Made by a program: the position numbers and the translations under genes
Shown: positions 24,901-36,700 of the stretch, in pieces
How positions within the stretch are numbered: the first letter of the stretch is position 1
Layout: the number at the start of each line of letters is the position of its first letter
Origin: Paragonimus westermani
Lineage: Eukaryota; Platyhelminthes; Trematoda; Plagiorchiida; Troglotrematidae
Assembly (NCBI GenBank): GCA_008508345.1
Contig: QNGE01000132.1
Location: 1-64,000 of the forward strand
Length of the DNA stretch: 64,000 bases
Direction of reading: 5' to 3'
Notes under the pieces: generated by a model
Database searches by the model: none
Seen by the model: the letters and a program-made list of their open reading frames with translations, nothing else
What the model was told of the DNA's origin: nothing

Positions 24901-27835
24901 CTCCAAATGGGCTGGAACCTATTACGCAATTCTCTTATCATTTATTGGTTAATACCGTTAGGCCTAAATTGGGCTGGATCTAGTTAGTAATAATGCTTCC
25001 AAACAGTACCAAAAATATGAGATTTATTACGAAATCCGTAATATAGTTTTAGCTTCACAAGTGTCCACAGTTCGACTACCCTTAAGTGTACGAGTTTCAA
25101 CTACATACCCTCTTGTCGGCTACAAATTCGTACTCCATATAAATGCTCGATTTTTTAAGGTGGTTTCACTTCTTGTTCAGAACAGTGTGGTGAGTCTTGT
25201 TGATAATCTTTTTTCGTATTAGTACTTTCTCGTTTACCATTACTAATTGGTAACCTTTTTTTACCAACGTTTTATTCTGGCGCAATTAAACTTGTGGTCC
25301 CAGCACAAACTGGCAGGTTCTTCTAATTTTAAATGGTCCAAGTCCATGTTATTTACATTAGTCTGATGACTCCAGCTTAAGTGACAATATTATATATTCA
25401 TATTTTAGGCACCAAATGTTCACAATGATCTCAGATGCGTCTATGTTCATAGTGCACAAGACCTACATTAAGTGGCTGCAGGTTACACACGGTGTTATTG
25501 ATGACAATACGATCCACTTTAATCATCGGCAACAGTACTTTCATCATTCTGTATAACACATGTTGTTCGGTTACCTTCATTAGAGACCATGTACACAATA
25601 AAGAGTAGACACTCAAACTCTACGTCTGGCCCAGGAAACCCAAACGGTCGCACACAATTTCCGCGCCATCAGGCGTACTTGATTCCTCGCACCTAGATGT
25701 TTTCGTAAGGTTTTAGGAGCATCTGCTTCCCACTCGGCAGTCGTCTCCTCATAGCTGAATATCTATTTTTATCTGTCGTTTGTTCGCATGTCGCCGCTAC
25801 TAATTAGCTCTACGGGTATGTAGTGCCTTTGTGGAAACTTATCTCTTTTTGACTCACGTTTTCGTCAACATTTTTATTGACATTGCTCCGCAGCTTAGTA
25901 TACTGTAGCGTGTGACTCAGTAGCCAACTTGGGGTTACTAGCCCATCCTGAACTCGAATCCATTCGCAACACTATTATCGACTTACGGACTCAGCTACTA
26001 GCTTCGTTTAGTATTTGTAGGCCTACATACCTAACAGCTGTGGTTTCATCAGCCCTTCTAGGATAGCGTTGTTATAGTGTCACACTCACAGTTGTCGGCA
26101 ACAAGACGTATACTTCACATCACACGTCCGCGCAGTTTAACCTATTATCACCTGCCAGAGCATCATTCATCGACAGATTGCTTCCACCTTCGGCTTCTGA
26201 TACGAACTTCTATGTGAACACACCCAGTTGCTTGTCATCGAGGTTCCACTACGACAAGGTCGACACAAAGAAAATCTTTGTCATTCATCTATATGAGTTC
26301 AGCCTCTGTCAGGGCACATATCAGCATGCATTGGGTCCTTCGGGTACTACATAATGTTGACACTTCCAGAAAAACACAAGTATCAAGGTTTATCCTACAC
26401 TGTCCATCCCGTTTACTCATCAGTGCACAAGCATTTTTGATCTCCACTACCAAAAGACTCCTGCAGCATTACACAGAACGCTTTGCCAGGCTATACGAGG
26501 TAGTCTGCGCAAGGCATCAATCGCTTTGGTTTTGCAAACTACAGTCACCCAAGAGCCCACAGCACTGCTCAGGAAACAGTGATACCAAGAGCATTGCTGG
26601 CACCAAACCCACGACATCAGGCTCATTTCATTCTCATTGACGTCACTGACACTGACTGTTTATGAAAAGTTGGAATAGACAGTACTTATTAGTTCTAGAC
26701 GTTCTGACGCACCTTTTCAACAAATTTTACTTGTTCCCGTTACTTGTAAGGGGTTTTCTGCAGTGGAACGGTTTATAGATTTTTAATTCGAGTTCTAACC
26801 ATCTTACCGTATATCCGCTGAAACTTGAGGTATATACTATGGCATGAAAAGTCGTACTTTGGAAAACTTTCGAAAAACTGCAACAAGTTATGGAAAACAA
26901 ACGGTTGAAAAGATTAGACATGTTCAAATTTCATCACAATTGAGTCGTCATTTTCTTCCCAGTTGCTCGCTTCCACTATAGATACGTTTAAGATAGAGTG
27001 GTAGTTGGAAATATGCAAGAGTAATCGAAAGTGTACTTAGCTCAAGCCCTGACTAGCATCATAGCCAACAAAATCGTGACGTAATCCGTATTTGTACAAC
27101 GTAATTATTCACGTAGTAAACACACCAATGGAACACAATGCCTGGTTATGAGTTGCAATCACTACATCGACCGTTCTTTAATTGGAAGTCTGAGCTATCG
27201 TAACGATATCGTTGCTTCTTCTTCACGCGGTCAAGAGTTTTTGTCTTCACCGGCTCAATCGCAGATACTTCTTCAGTAACTGGATTCAGTTCTGAACCAA
27301 ACTCAGAAACGAAATTTACAGTCTCAGTAGATTCAACTGACAGTGAAAAAGCTTCAAAATCTTCGTTCACTTAAAACTAAAAGTAGATAGACCAGAGTTG
27401 ATAATAAAAAAAGAACATGTATGGGTGACGAACTGGATATCTGAGTGAAAGTTCACATCTGCCAAGAATAAGTAAAGTATGTCCTGTAATACCCTTAACA
27501 CAAATATGAGCAAGATTCAAGACAACCGGAATTTCTAGCCGCTTCATACAATCAAAAGAAGTACAATAATTCATTACTACCCTTGTTGACAATGAAGGAA
27601 TGTTTGGGACCACGGTTAACAGCAAATGGTTGTGCTATGTAGTGTGTAGAAATTACAGTAAAAGCCATGGATTGGAATTCAGTTAAATTAGCTCCGCAAT
27701 TCGTGCAGAATAAGACCGTGCTGTAAGGAATTGTAACAGCTGACTACGTTAGTAAAACGTATCGTGAGAATGATAGCAATCTTTCAGATTTCCTCTAAGT
27801 AAAGTTGAAATTGTTTGTTAATATGTGTGTATAAC
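15901..27835. other. 12 kb with no recognisable gene or element
   Basis: I read the frames of 60 to 124 codons here and none matches a known family. A few short palindromes occur (for example TCTGACATGTCAGA at 21884-21897). A GC-richer block at 18600-18720 with a B-box-like word (GGGCTCAATCCC) could be part of a SINE but has no clear A box. A weak tRNA-like string lies on the minus strand at about 25930-26005. Confidence 0.4.
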
Positions 27836-28151
27836 CGTGAGTGAAGCGGAGGTACCAGGATGTTGTGCACGTTGTTACATTGATTTAAAATGTTGGGAAG
27901 ATTTGGCGTTGAACCGGACGGCTTGCAGGAATACGGTTTGGGAGGGCGTCCGAAGGTTCATCGAGCAATTGATGCGCGGTCGCGAGCGGAAGCGTGCGGT
28001 ACGCAAAGGAACCATCGGTGCCATAAGTCGCGGTGACATGACTATATGGCGTTGCGATGTGTGCGGCCGCGAATGCGCTGGCCGTTTGAGGCTAGTAGGT
28101 CACCAACGTACTCATAGTGCCCCGTCGGCGAAGAGGCGGCGAGTACGTTAG
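27836..28151 (+). pseudogene. C-terminal end of EN-RT-C2H2 LINE (copy 1)
   Basis: This is the last part of a non-LTR retrotransposon ORF. It starts with the decayed 'GGQxRRYxDVV' block (KRRYQDVV, 27843-27866), followed by a frame change. The open frame then reads LKCWEDLALNRTACRNTV, matching the 'xxWExLAxDRxxWRxTV' block, then a basic stretch, and ends with a C2H2 finger CDVCGRECAGRLRLVGHQRTH (28053-28115; two Cys and two His present). Such a finger closes the ORF in this LINE family and is thought to help bind nucleic acid. The stop follows at 28149-28151. The copy is 5'-truncated just before this block, as is usual for LINEs, and its 3' UTR follows directly. Confidence 0.8.
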
Positions 28152-28715
28152 GTTCAGGTAGGTCATATCTGTTAATGACTGAATCGGCCAACATCGTGGT
28201 CATTGACAATTAATCCGCTCTTCTTTTTATAAACTTGAGTGTCTGTGGTCTTCTACCCATTCTTTTCTCCGGCTTTGTTGATGTAATGTATGATGAATGG
28301 TCTACCTGGCTTTTCATAGTCCAATGAGAACTTTCCTTTTAATCACTATCTTCTTTAGGTTGCACTAACATGCACCCCTATACTGCAACGCTTCTTGTAT
28401 TACACTTCAAAAATCTTTCTTCTCAGTGTAGATCTCGTCATTGCAGCCTCTCTCTGTTTAGTTTCCGAGAGATAAGAGTTTCCTTTCCTTATTAGCCAAT
28501 CAAGTGGCTAACCAGCATTGGCCGGCTGGACAGAAAGGCCCCACTGGCACACCTCCCGGTCTTATTCCTTCGGGTTTACACTGGATATGTGGTGTGTTGG
28601 TGGAACTGCAATTGGTGCAGCGCAAGCCAGTTGCAGTGATGGATAAGCGCAGGCGTCCTTTGGCTTCGGTCACTGTGACAGGCTAATCCGAATCGGATGC
28701 CGCCAACCTTATAAC
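28152..28715 (+). repeat. 3' UTR of the EN-RT-C2H2 LINE, copy 1
   Basis: This aligns with 43541-44098. Shared words include GCTTTGTTGATGTA, CCTCC(C/T)GGTCTTATTCCTTCG and CAGCGCAAGCCA, and both copies fade after GTCACTG(T/C)GACA and CCAACC (28713 and 44098). It defines the 3' end of the family. The translatable stretch 28504-28686 lies inside this UTR and is probably chance. Confidence 0.8.
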
Positions 28716-31700
28716 CGTGAGTGTGATAAAACGTCGCCAATTCATATTTCGACTGATCGAATGGGATACGACTCTGGCCAATTCGGAAGCGAATTTGACC
28801 ATCTCTGATGCTCCTCTAGAGGGAGACGACCGGACTCTGGATTTTGTTGTAAGCAAACTCGGATTTAGCTTTTGTCAACTTTTGTCATAGTCAGCTGGTT
28901 TTATGGGCACCTGCAGATACCTCCGGTCAAAGGTTAGCCACAGTTACCCCTCTGGGGGGGGGGTTGTGCAGTGAGGAAGAACCGTGAGACTGCTCTTTGG
29001 ACGCCGACTGCAATCACGTTTTCCAACTTGTTTGCTCTAAATATACGCTTTTACACATATATTGATCTTGATTGAAATATTATAGGGGTCTTCAGGAGAG
29101 GACAAGCATTCTCTGCGTGAAATTAATTGCACGACTAAAGAATATGGTACTAATTTAACATCAGACGCTCTGTAGCAAGCAACTATAAGAGTAAGCTGTT
29201 TTTTTTCGTACCACTTCAGACGTCGTTCAACCTACTCGAAGTTTCTACACGACATTTTGCTTGATGTGCTTTTAACTGCTTCTGAGTGAACTTGAGCCTA
29301 ACTCACAGAGTTCTTCTTACTGGATTGAATTTCATTAGTCACCGCAATTCAAAACGTTGCTAAGAATGTACTGTTTGTTCCAAAACTCTGTCACGTTCTC
29401 TTACCCATAAAAACATTCCGAGGCCCGGAATCAGCCCGAGTCTGACAAGAGTTGACAAAGTGTCGGGCTAGAGTAGGCGTACAACAACATTATGTGAACA
29501 TTTTATACAATTGTAAACAAAGATGGCGTGAGCACGCTACGTTACATACGTGCACATCGAACGACACACTTGTCGACCTAGCCTGAATGAGCAGAGTTTA
29601 AATGTAAATGGCAACCACCTATTCTCAAATCAGATATATCTATTACGGTGAAGCATACCGTTCTTTGATCGTTTATAACCATTATTGTGCGATAAAATTA
29701 GCCTCACAAAAATTATCCTTCCACTGAAATTTTTAATCTTTGGTCAGTCAGTGGAGTAGAAAAGACGGTTCGACATCTGGCTTATTCCTGGCCAACTTGA
29801 CCGAGTCGGCCACTTGTTTACTGGGTAACCTGATGCTTGATTCGACTACGTATTGAGTGCTATTGAAGGAAAGCTTTCTAAACTGTTACGGGACGATAGA
29901 CAACAGCACATTCACTCGTGCGCTACAAGAGTGGTGTTACACCGTCAAGCGATTGAGCACACAGAGGTCAGAACAGACCGATTGGCGTGCATTTCGTACT
30001 GTCACAAGTTCACCTTTTGAACTGACATTTCATAAGTTCGGTTACACTGTTGGTAAAACTCGGAACGGACTGAAATCAGGATGAAATTATTTCTACGAAT
30101 GCACTAGCTAACATAGAAATAATTGGAGATTTGAAAGTGCACTAAGAAGAACCTATTTCAACACTCCGTGTGCCCACTCTCGTTCGCTCATGTGAAAGAT
30201 TTATTGATGGTTTTAGTGAGAACATACATAATAGCGTCGTGCACAATAGAGACAACCCCTTCTGCTTTAGCAGTGATGGGAATCATTGCATTCAAAAACT
30301 ACCAGCATAAGCCATTAGAGCAGAAAACAGAAAACTGTAGTAGAGTGATTCAGCCAACAATTGTTGCTTGTAGCTAACACGCTAGTATTTCCATCCACTG
30401 AAATCTACACATACGAGTCTTTGGGATCTGCCTTGAAGAGAAGATATGAGCTATGACATTGATACACGGTATCTTTCAGCTCGGAAAGTGACCAAAAGTA
30501 TACCATTCAAGCCCGATGAAGGTGAGGGAGTGGACTACTCAGTGAGAGGGATTGAGTGGATAGAATGCAGATCACTGTAGATGACTTGATCAAATTCGGT
30601 GGGATGGAAAATTAGAATGGTAAAGCTCTTTAAACAGAGCAAACACCGCCGAAGGTAATTTGTTCTGTGAAACACTACAAGATAACTGGCTTTGCAAGTT
30701 TTGAACACACACTCGAACAAATGGAGCCGTAACTCTAGGCTTTTATGGAATACGCACAGTTCGCAAAGTGGATGTAAATCTTCGACCTATTTTAGACAAG
30801 TGCAACTCACCGTACCACTAACTGTTTAAATGGTCATTGTAACTCCCTAAACCCACCAAACAAAAGCTGTCCAGGCGTAACCCAGGGGTGTCATCCAAAT
30901 TGTTATTACAATCACCGGACTTAACATAACTTGGTTGCAAATGATTTCTGTCGACGATTCGTTATTGTTTACAGATTCCCGACTGAAAGAGACTATGGAC
31001 TATCTATATTGTTATATTACGGTCAGTCACCTAGGTGTCTGTAGACCCTTTAGAAAATTGAAACAGTCGTTGTACTTTCGCACCCACAACATAGTTCAAA
31101 TTCAACAGAGAACTACATCGCCATATGGATAGCACTGCAATCAGACTCAGTTGGGGCCGTTTTCTGTAGACAGTTTCATGGCGAAAATTGAAAATGTCAC
31201 ACCAAAAGAAGCGGTTTGTGGGTAAAGTGTTTATTAGCAATATCCAGATATGCTAATTTGGTGACGTACTGACGGATGTGTTCAGCGCAGCAGCTATAGA
31301 AAAGATATCTGGAATTGATGGTATACTAATTTCAGCAGATTGTTCCCTCTGATGCGGAAAAGAAATCGCGTTAACTGCCTGATTGATGGGGCCACAATAA
31401 TACGTACGTAGGGTGCAATTTCCGATCAGTTATCTTTCATACCCACGTAATGTTGTGAAATGTTTATCCGGGACAATTTTTAGACAAGGTTATGCAACAT
31501 CACGAGAATAAAGACAAGTTGTCTCCAAAAAACACAAAGCAATATATACTTCGTTGCTACTGACAGGTGACACGGTTGCTGTAACGATCACCAGACGACT
31601 GAAGAATGCTACCAATAGAACATTTTATACAACCACATTGAGGGTCTGTTTCAAATCTACTCTAGCATGGTGTCTACGATTATAGGGCGAAGTGCCTGTC

Positions 31701-31959
31701 TATGTGGTTTCCTTTTCGTGTACACTGATTTGCTGGTTCCTGTGGAACTAGTTACGTGGGTGGATGCTCATCTGAACGTATTCAGAAGCATCATTCAACC
31801 TGGATCAATAACGTAGTCCGTAGTTTGATCACCAGGCCAATTACAACACAATATGAAAACAATGACTAGGGTGAGTCAGGAGAAACGTCAACGTAGGTTG
31901 TGGGCGGCGTGTTTGTTATCAGTTACACACTCACTGTTCCAAATCGTGGGCTTGATTGA
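28716..31959. other. No recognisable gene
   Basis: It contains a G10 run at 28954-28963. The short frames have no family resemblance. Confidence 0.45.
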
Positions 31960-32433
31960 CTGTGTGCCAAGGGAGGTTAAGTGTCCCCATGGGCTTCTTC
32001 TGAGCACAGAGGTCAGAGTTGCGTAATCGGATTTTAATGCATTTGGGAACGGTTAACATTCGGAATCGCACCCTTTTTGATCGATTAATTGACTCTCGGT
32101 AAACACTCCGAAAAGCATGTTTCTTCCCGACAGAATGGAGTCGGTCAAATGAGCAACAGTGGCGCTTGAAACCATTTTAACCAAACCAGCGTTCAACCAC
32201 ACAGGATGAAGTTCATGCATTTTGTCCGGCAATCGCCTTGTAGTACGACCAATATATGATGCTCGACACGAGCAAACAAATGAGCACACACAAAAACTGG
32301 TTGTAGAACGCGGATATTTGTCTTTGAGTTGTGACATGATAACGGGTGTTGAACAGAAACTGACGCATAGTTGAGCGGCAAGGTAGGTTGTTTCGACTGA
32401 CTTCCTGAGCTTTCTTGAGACAACTTCGGCCAT
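31960..32433 (-). pseudogene. Penelope-like element: GIY-YIG endonuclease and C-terminal tail (copy 1)
   Basis: An open frame runs from 32433 to 32053 on the minus strand and continues after a frameshift to about 31960. It contains FVCSCRASYIGRTTRRLPDKMHELHPVWL, the GIY-YIG nuclease block of Penelope-like retroelements ('CxCxxxYIGRTxRRLxxRMxEHHPxWL'). Then come GLVKMVSSATVAHLTDS and FGVFTES. In the next frame it reads RFRMLTVPKCIKIRL and SDLCAQKKPMGTLNLPW, the usual 'LxxAEAxAIRxxxPDLCxQKxxVxxLxLPW' tail. The reverse transcriptase that should precede the nuclease is absent because the facing copy starts at about 32438. The frame is almost intact over the nuclease, so the insertion is not ancient. 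Confidence 0.8.
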
Positions 32434-32437
32434 TAGT

Positions 32438-32850
32438 GCGTGTAGATCATCCTGCGTGGTTGAACGCTGGTTTGGTTAAAATGGTTTCAAGCGCGGTTTC
32501 TGCCCATTTGGCCGACTTCAATCATTCTGTTAGTAATCCTTGTGTCAGGAGTGTTTACCAAGTGAAATTCCGAATGTTAACCGTTGCCGGAGGCAATAAC
32601 GCAGTCACCCGAACAATTACCCGTGCCGTTGTGACGCATATTATCCATTCGCACAATACCATCAACCCGGCCTCGTCTTTTCATTTGAATTACCGAGTCA
32701 AGCATGATCAGTAAAAATTCATGTGAGTTTGAATTTTGACCGCAGCTGAGGGGATTGGAATTCGGTTGAAAAACCTACCCTTGTGCGCAAATACACCCTT
32801 TGTTCAGGTTTCACGGTTGCCATGGCCTAAAACACCCACACCATAACCGA
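32438..32850 (+). pseudogene. Penelope-like element: second, facing copy of the C-terminal part
   Basis: The plus strand from 32445 reads DHPAWLNAGLVKMVSSAVSAHLADFNHSV, nearly the same as the minus copy, and KFRMLTVAG follows. About 140 bp later it continues with ILTAAEGIGIRLKNLPLC and FVQVSRLPWPKTPTP (about 32735-32840), the end of the same protein. The intervening block (about 32595-32735) breaks the match and may be an insertion or a join of two partial copies. The YIGRT block is not present here. With copy 1 it forms a head-to-head inverted pair centred on about 32435. Confidence 0.75.
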
Positions 32851-33136
32851 TTGAACTGACACAGTTCCATTTGTGTCATAACGTTATCTTCATTGTTCTG
32901 TGTGATGTGTTTGACCACATCTGATTCTGTTATCTCTCTGGTTCGTTTCTCCCTGAAAACACCACCCCATATAAACGTTATGTATATGGTCTAATGTTGA
33001 ATTACTGAAAACGAGCCTGCTCGCAACATTATGTTTCTGCCGGCTACTAGGAGGCTTTCTGTTAAGTTCGCAATCTTATAAATTGAGCGAGATGGTTTCG
33101 TAAGTGTCCAAAATAAGTTTCACAAAGTAAATCCTT

Positions 33137-33769
33137 TCATGTGTGCGGTGTGTTTAAGTATCTGTCAGATTCCTGAGTTGTGTATACAGGTAGGTACTTG
33201 AATTGACGGTGACAAAGCGAACAGGCTGTCATACTAATGACAGATGCAGAGTCTGGTTCCATATGAAGAGGTATTTTAGCGCAAGAATATAGGGAGTAGA
33301 CGACTCGAACATCTGGAGGTGGAATTCGGGAAATATTTTGCCGATAAATGCAAACAACTGTATAACGTTCGTGATCGTTGAAATGGAGTGCACAACCAGC
33401 TTCTGTGAAAGCTGAGACAGATAAGTTCTCCGTGAAAGAACGAACGGTGTCAGCTACAACATGATCAAATTCAGTGACGAAAGCGCTTGTGTGGCGGCTG
33501 TGATAAATAATATTTTTGATAATCGTTACACTTGTGTATCTATTTGCTTGACGAACTGTTGTACCGTTACAAGAAGCACTCACCACAAGTTGCAAAGTGA
33601 ACAGACGTTTCGAAATTTTGGATTTGAAACAGTCCCAGTGTGAACAGTAGAAAGATTTTGCCGTGGGACTAGAGTCGTTCCTTGGTTCATGAAAACCCAC
33701 AGGTGTTTCCTGAAAACATTCGGGATGCATCTTTAGTCGAGATACTCCCACGATTTTGGAACTGTCCAA
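33137..33769 (-). CDS. Unclassified open frame, 210 codons
   Basis: This is the second-longest open frame in the window. It starts at ATG 33769 and ends at 33137. It is rich in Ser and Cys, with two close cysteine pairs (CSHWDC near residue 42 and CSLCHRQF near residue 185). I see no signal peptide, no membrane segment and no known domain. It begins about 900 bp to the right of the Penelope-like pair, but nothing ties it to that element. It may be a relic exon, part of an unknown repeat, or chance. The length is unusual for non-coding DNA of this base composition, though not decisive. Confidence 0.25.
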   Translation of the reverse strand: MDSSKIVGVSRLKMHPECFQETPVGFHEPRNDSSPTAKSFYCSHWDCFKSKISKRLFTLQLVVSASCNGTTVRQANRYTSVTIIKNIIYHSRHTSAFVTEFDHVVADTVRSFTENLSVSAFTEAGCALHFNDHERYTVVCIYRQNISRIPPPDVRVVYSLYSCAKIPLHMEPDSASVISMTACSLCHRQFKYLPVYTTQESDRYLNTPHT

Positions 33770-36700
33770 GCCGGTGGGGGACTACTTTACAAGAATAACT
33801 TTCTTCGCTTGATTGGCAATAATTTCAGACTATTTGTATGATTAGACTACTTGCGCCGTCCAAAAGATGCGTTCTTTGAATACTACACAATTTCCGGAAG
33901 ATTAAAAAAACTGGTACTTGTCAGTGGCATTGAGCAATTTTTCGTAACACGCGAATGCCAATTTTTGACCCAGAGCACCCGAAGAACTTCAAAAAATTGC
34001 TACTTATCTGTCTTACGTGAGATCAGAGAGGGACTGCACAGCTAGAGTGATTTCAGGGAATCACTCAGAGCATTCTGCCAAGTACTTCATAAAGCTCAAG
34101 CTAGAAGATGAATACAGTCTACCCAGAAAGTGGTAAGTGAAGTCAGTGTGACATTTTGTGGACTGCGACGCCAACTGTGGTAGTGCGAAGTGTAAGACAG
34201 TGATTATATAATGTACACAAAATCACAAATACCACTAAAACCTGATGAATTTGGTGATCAAAAACCTGCACCAGTGACGCAAAAGCTAAATGAATCATGG
34301 GTAACAGTTGTGTCATTGCACATGAGATTGTGTCAAAATGTAGCCGTGTAAAGTCCTGATGAAATTTTTATGCAATAGGCGCAAACCACATTGTTTTGGT
34401 GATCACCAGTGGTGTTGGCCAGAAGATTTAGTTGGTAGAAAAATCCACAATAATTTACTGCTGTACTTAAAGGCTTATCAGTTTGCTCTGTAACTCAGTG
34501 ACATGCATTTAGTTTCAGTGTGCAAGCCACTGTTATGCAAAAATGGTTCTGCACAGATCATGGGAGTAAGCCGCGTAGGTTAGGAGTTTGCCGTTTGGAA
34601 AGTCGTAGCTTTAATAGTGAGCTTGGCGTAAACCGCATATGGCTCACCTTAACCATGCCCTAATCACTACCGGTTTTCTAGTGATGGTATATCACTCATG
34701 AACCAACCTATCAGGAGCAAATTTAGCTGGAGGCTTCATGCCTCCCACGTGGCAACAAACATCAGTATAACAATCTCGTTAGTTGAAAAGGCTGAGACAT
34801 TCAGCTTTGTGCTCTAGAGTGCTTGGGTGTTCGCTGCACCGCTTCAATTAGAGTATGGTCTTGTCTAAGGCATCCGTCTGTGAGATATACGATGACGGGA
34901 CTGAATAGCGTGTCAGTAGCATATACAACTTGTGCGTTTCAGTCTAGAAAGAGAACGCGTCTGCAGCTCTTGTCCAGTTTTTACTTAAGTTCGTTATAGG
35001 CATTTCAGGGAGAGCTTTGATCAACGCAAACATAGTAATGGCAACAAGACATGGTGATCAACGGTTCTAAGTAACTCTACGTAAAAACTGTCTACTTATT
35101 TGTTAAAATTACCTTTTGCACCAGAACTTTCATATAGTACCAATCGATCGCCATCAACCGCTGTTCTCGTTATAGGGTTGCGTACGTAACCAAATTATGG
35201 TAAGCCAGTCACTTCTCATGTGAGGCCAGTGGTGTAGTTGTGTAGCCCACGCTGTACAGGTATATCAACATGGAATTCTATTTCAGTGATTATTGATGAG
35301 CTCTGAGAAGAACAGAAGCACAGATTATTCTTTACTCTTGATCGAGGTTAGAAGGTGACACTTGGTTGAGGTTTGCCTCTTATAGTCATATTTTTGCTGT
35401 TCTGTGTACCTACAACTGAGTTAATTTGGTAACAATGCGACAAGTGACATTGGACCACAGTGCATTTCCACGTTTAACAGCCCACATTGGTTCGATAAGA
35501 ATGTGTTGACTTCCGCTTTTCCTAGACTACACGATACACTTGAATTATGCTCTCGGGTTTTCAGTAAGTATAACTCCCCTTCAAAAGTGTGCGATTCCAA
35601 TAATTTCTTTCATAGGGGGCCGCCCAAGTCACTTTAAACAGCCAAAGTTAACTATACAGACTTGAAAATGTCGACAGCATCCAGCAGATCAGGTTTCTAA
35701 TATCACTATTCTCTTTCCTGGAACACACGGTGTTCAAAGTGCTTGAAGTTTAATGCCACTAAGTGGTCTGGAGAATATTTGAGAGTCGGATGTTCCTAAG
35801 AAAACACGGTTGGCAGACAGGTAGAATTAGGTAGCATGTATGAGTTAATTTGAGGTAAAGGGATGAGGCAGTATAACCAAGGTCACAATCAACTCTTGCC
35901 TAGCTGTCTAATGGTAGTTCCGTTATGAGTAGTATACTACTCACAAGTACTGTATTATCCAAAGGCGACATTCAGGAACAAAATAGCAAGCCCTGAACGC
36001 CAGGTAAACGACGGACAAAAACAGACTATCGGAATATCGTAGACGTGTTACGTGAAAACTTACTTCGAAGCGAATGACATCGTTTTACCAACCAATGTAT
36101 GTGAGTGCATGTCTGCCGTGCAAATGAGTTTACACGTTTGTGGTACAATTTTTGACGACCTTTACAGGAGTGCGCATTAAGCGAGTTCTCAGATCAAGCT
36201 TCTCATGTAGCCACAACAACGACAACCACTTTCAGTCCAGAGAAGTCAACTGTGAACTTTGCAGAATATTATTCTGAACAATTATTTGTGCATACTCTCA
36301 GTCTGACGGTGATCAGCGTCGCTTGGGGCACACTTCGCTGCACAGGTTGTGCGCCCGTGGTTGACACCACTGCATAACACAATTGGCCAGGTTCATTTAT
36401 AGTCCGCTGGCAGGCTAGAACCAAAATACGGTTTGAAATTTTAACGGTCTGGACGTTCACGCACGTCAACTTGACTTTCAGAAGGATCACTTAGATGACA
36501 TTTGTTAAGTATCACTCATATTTTACTCAATCGATTTTCAGGCGAACGCGTCATGTCTATCGTTGTCCTGCCTGAGTCAACCCCTTATCACGTGTACTGC
36601 AAACAGTTGGACAATATAGTCATCGTGAACTCAAAGGGAAACCAGGACAATCACCGTGAAACAACGTAAAGTGGAGTGCAGAACCATATCGTAGGTCAAA

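Noticed and set aside
25930..26005. Minus-strand tRNA-like string with A-box-like TAGCTGAGTCCG
   Set aside because: The B box is poor and no arms pair. A second copy was not found in the window.
28504..28686. Open frame in the LINE 3' UTR
   Set aside because: The homologous stretch in copy 2 does not keep the frame, so it is untranslated sequence.
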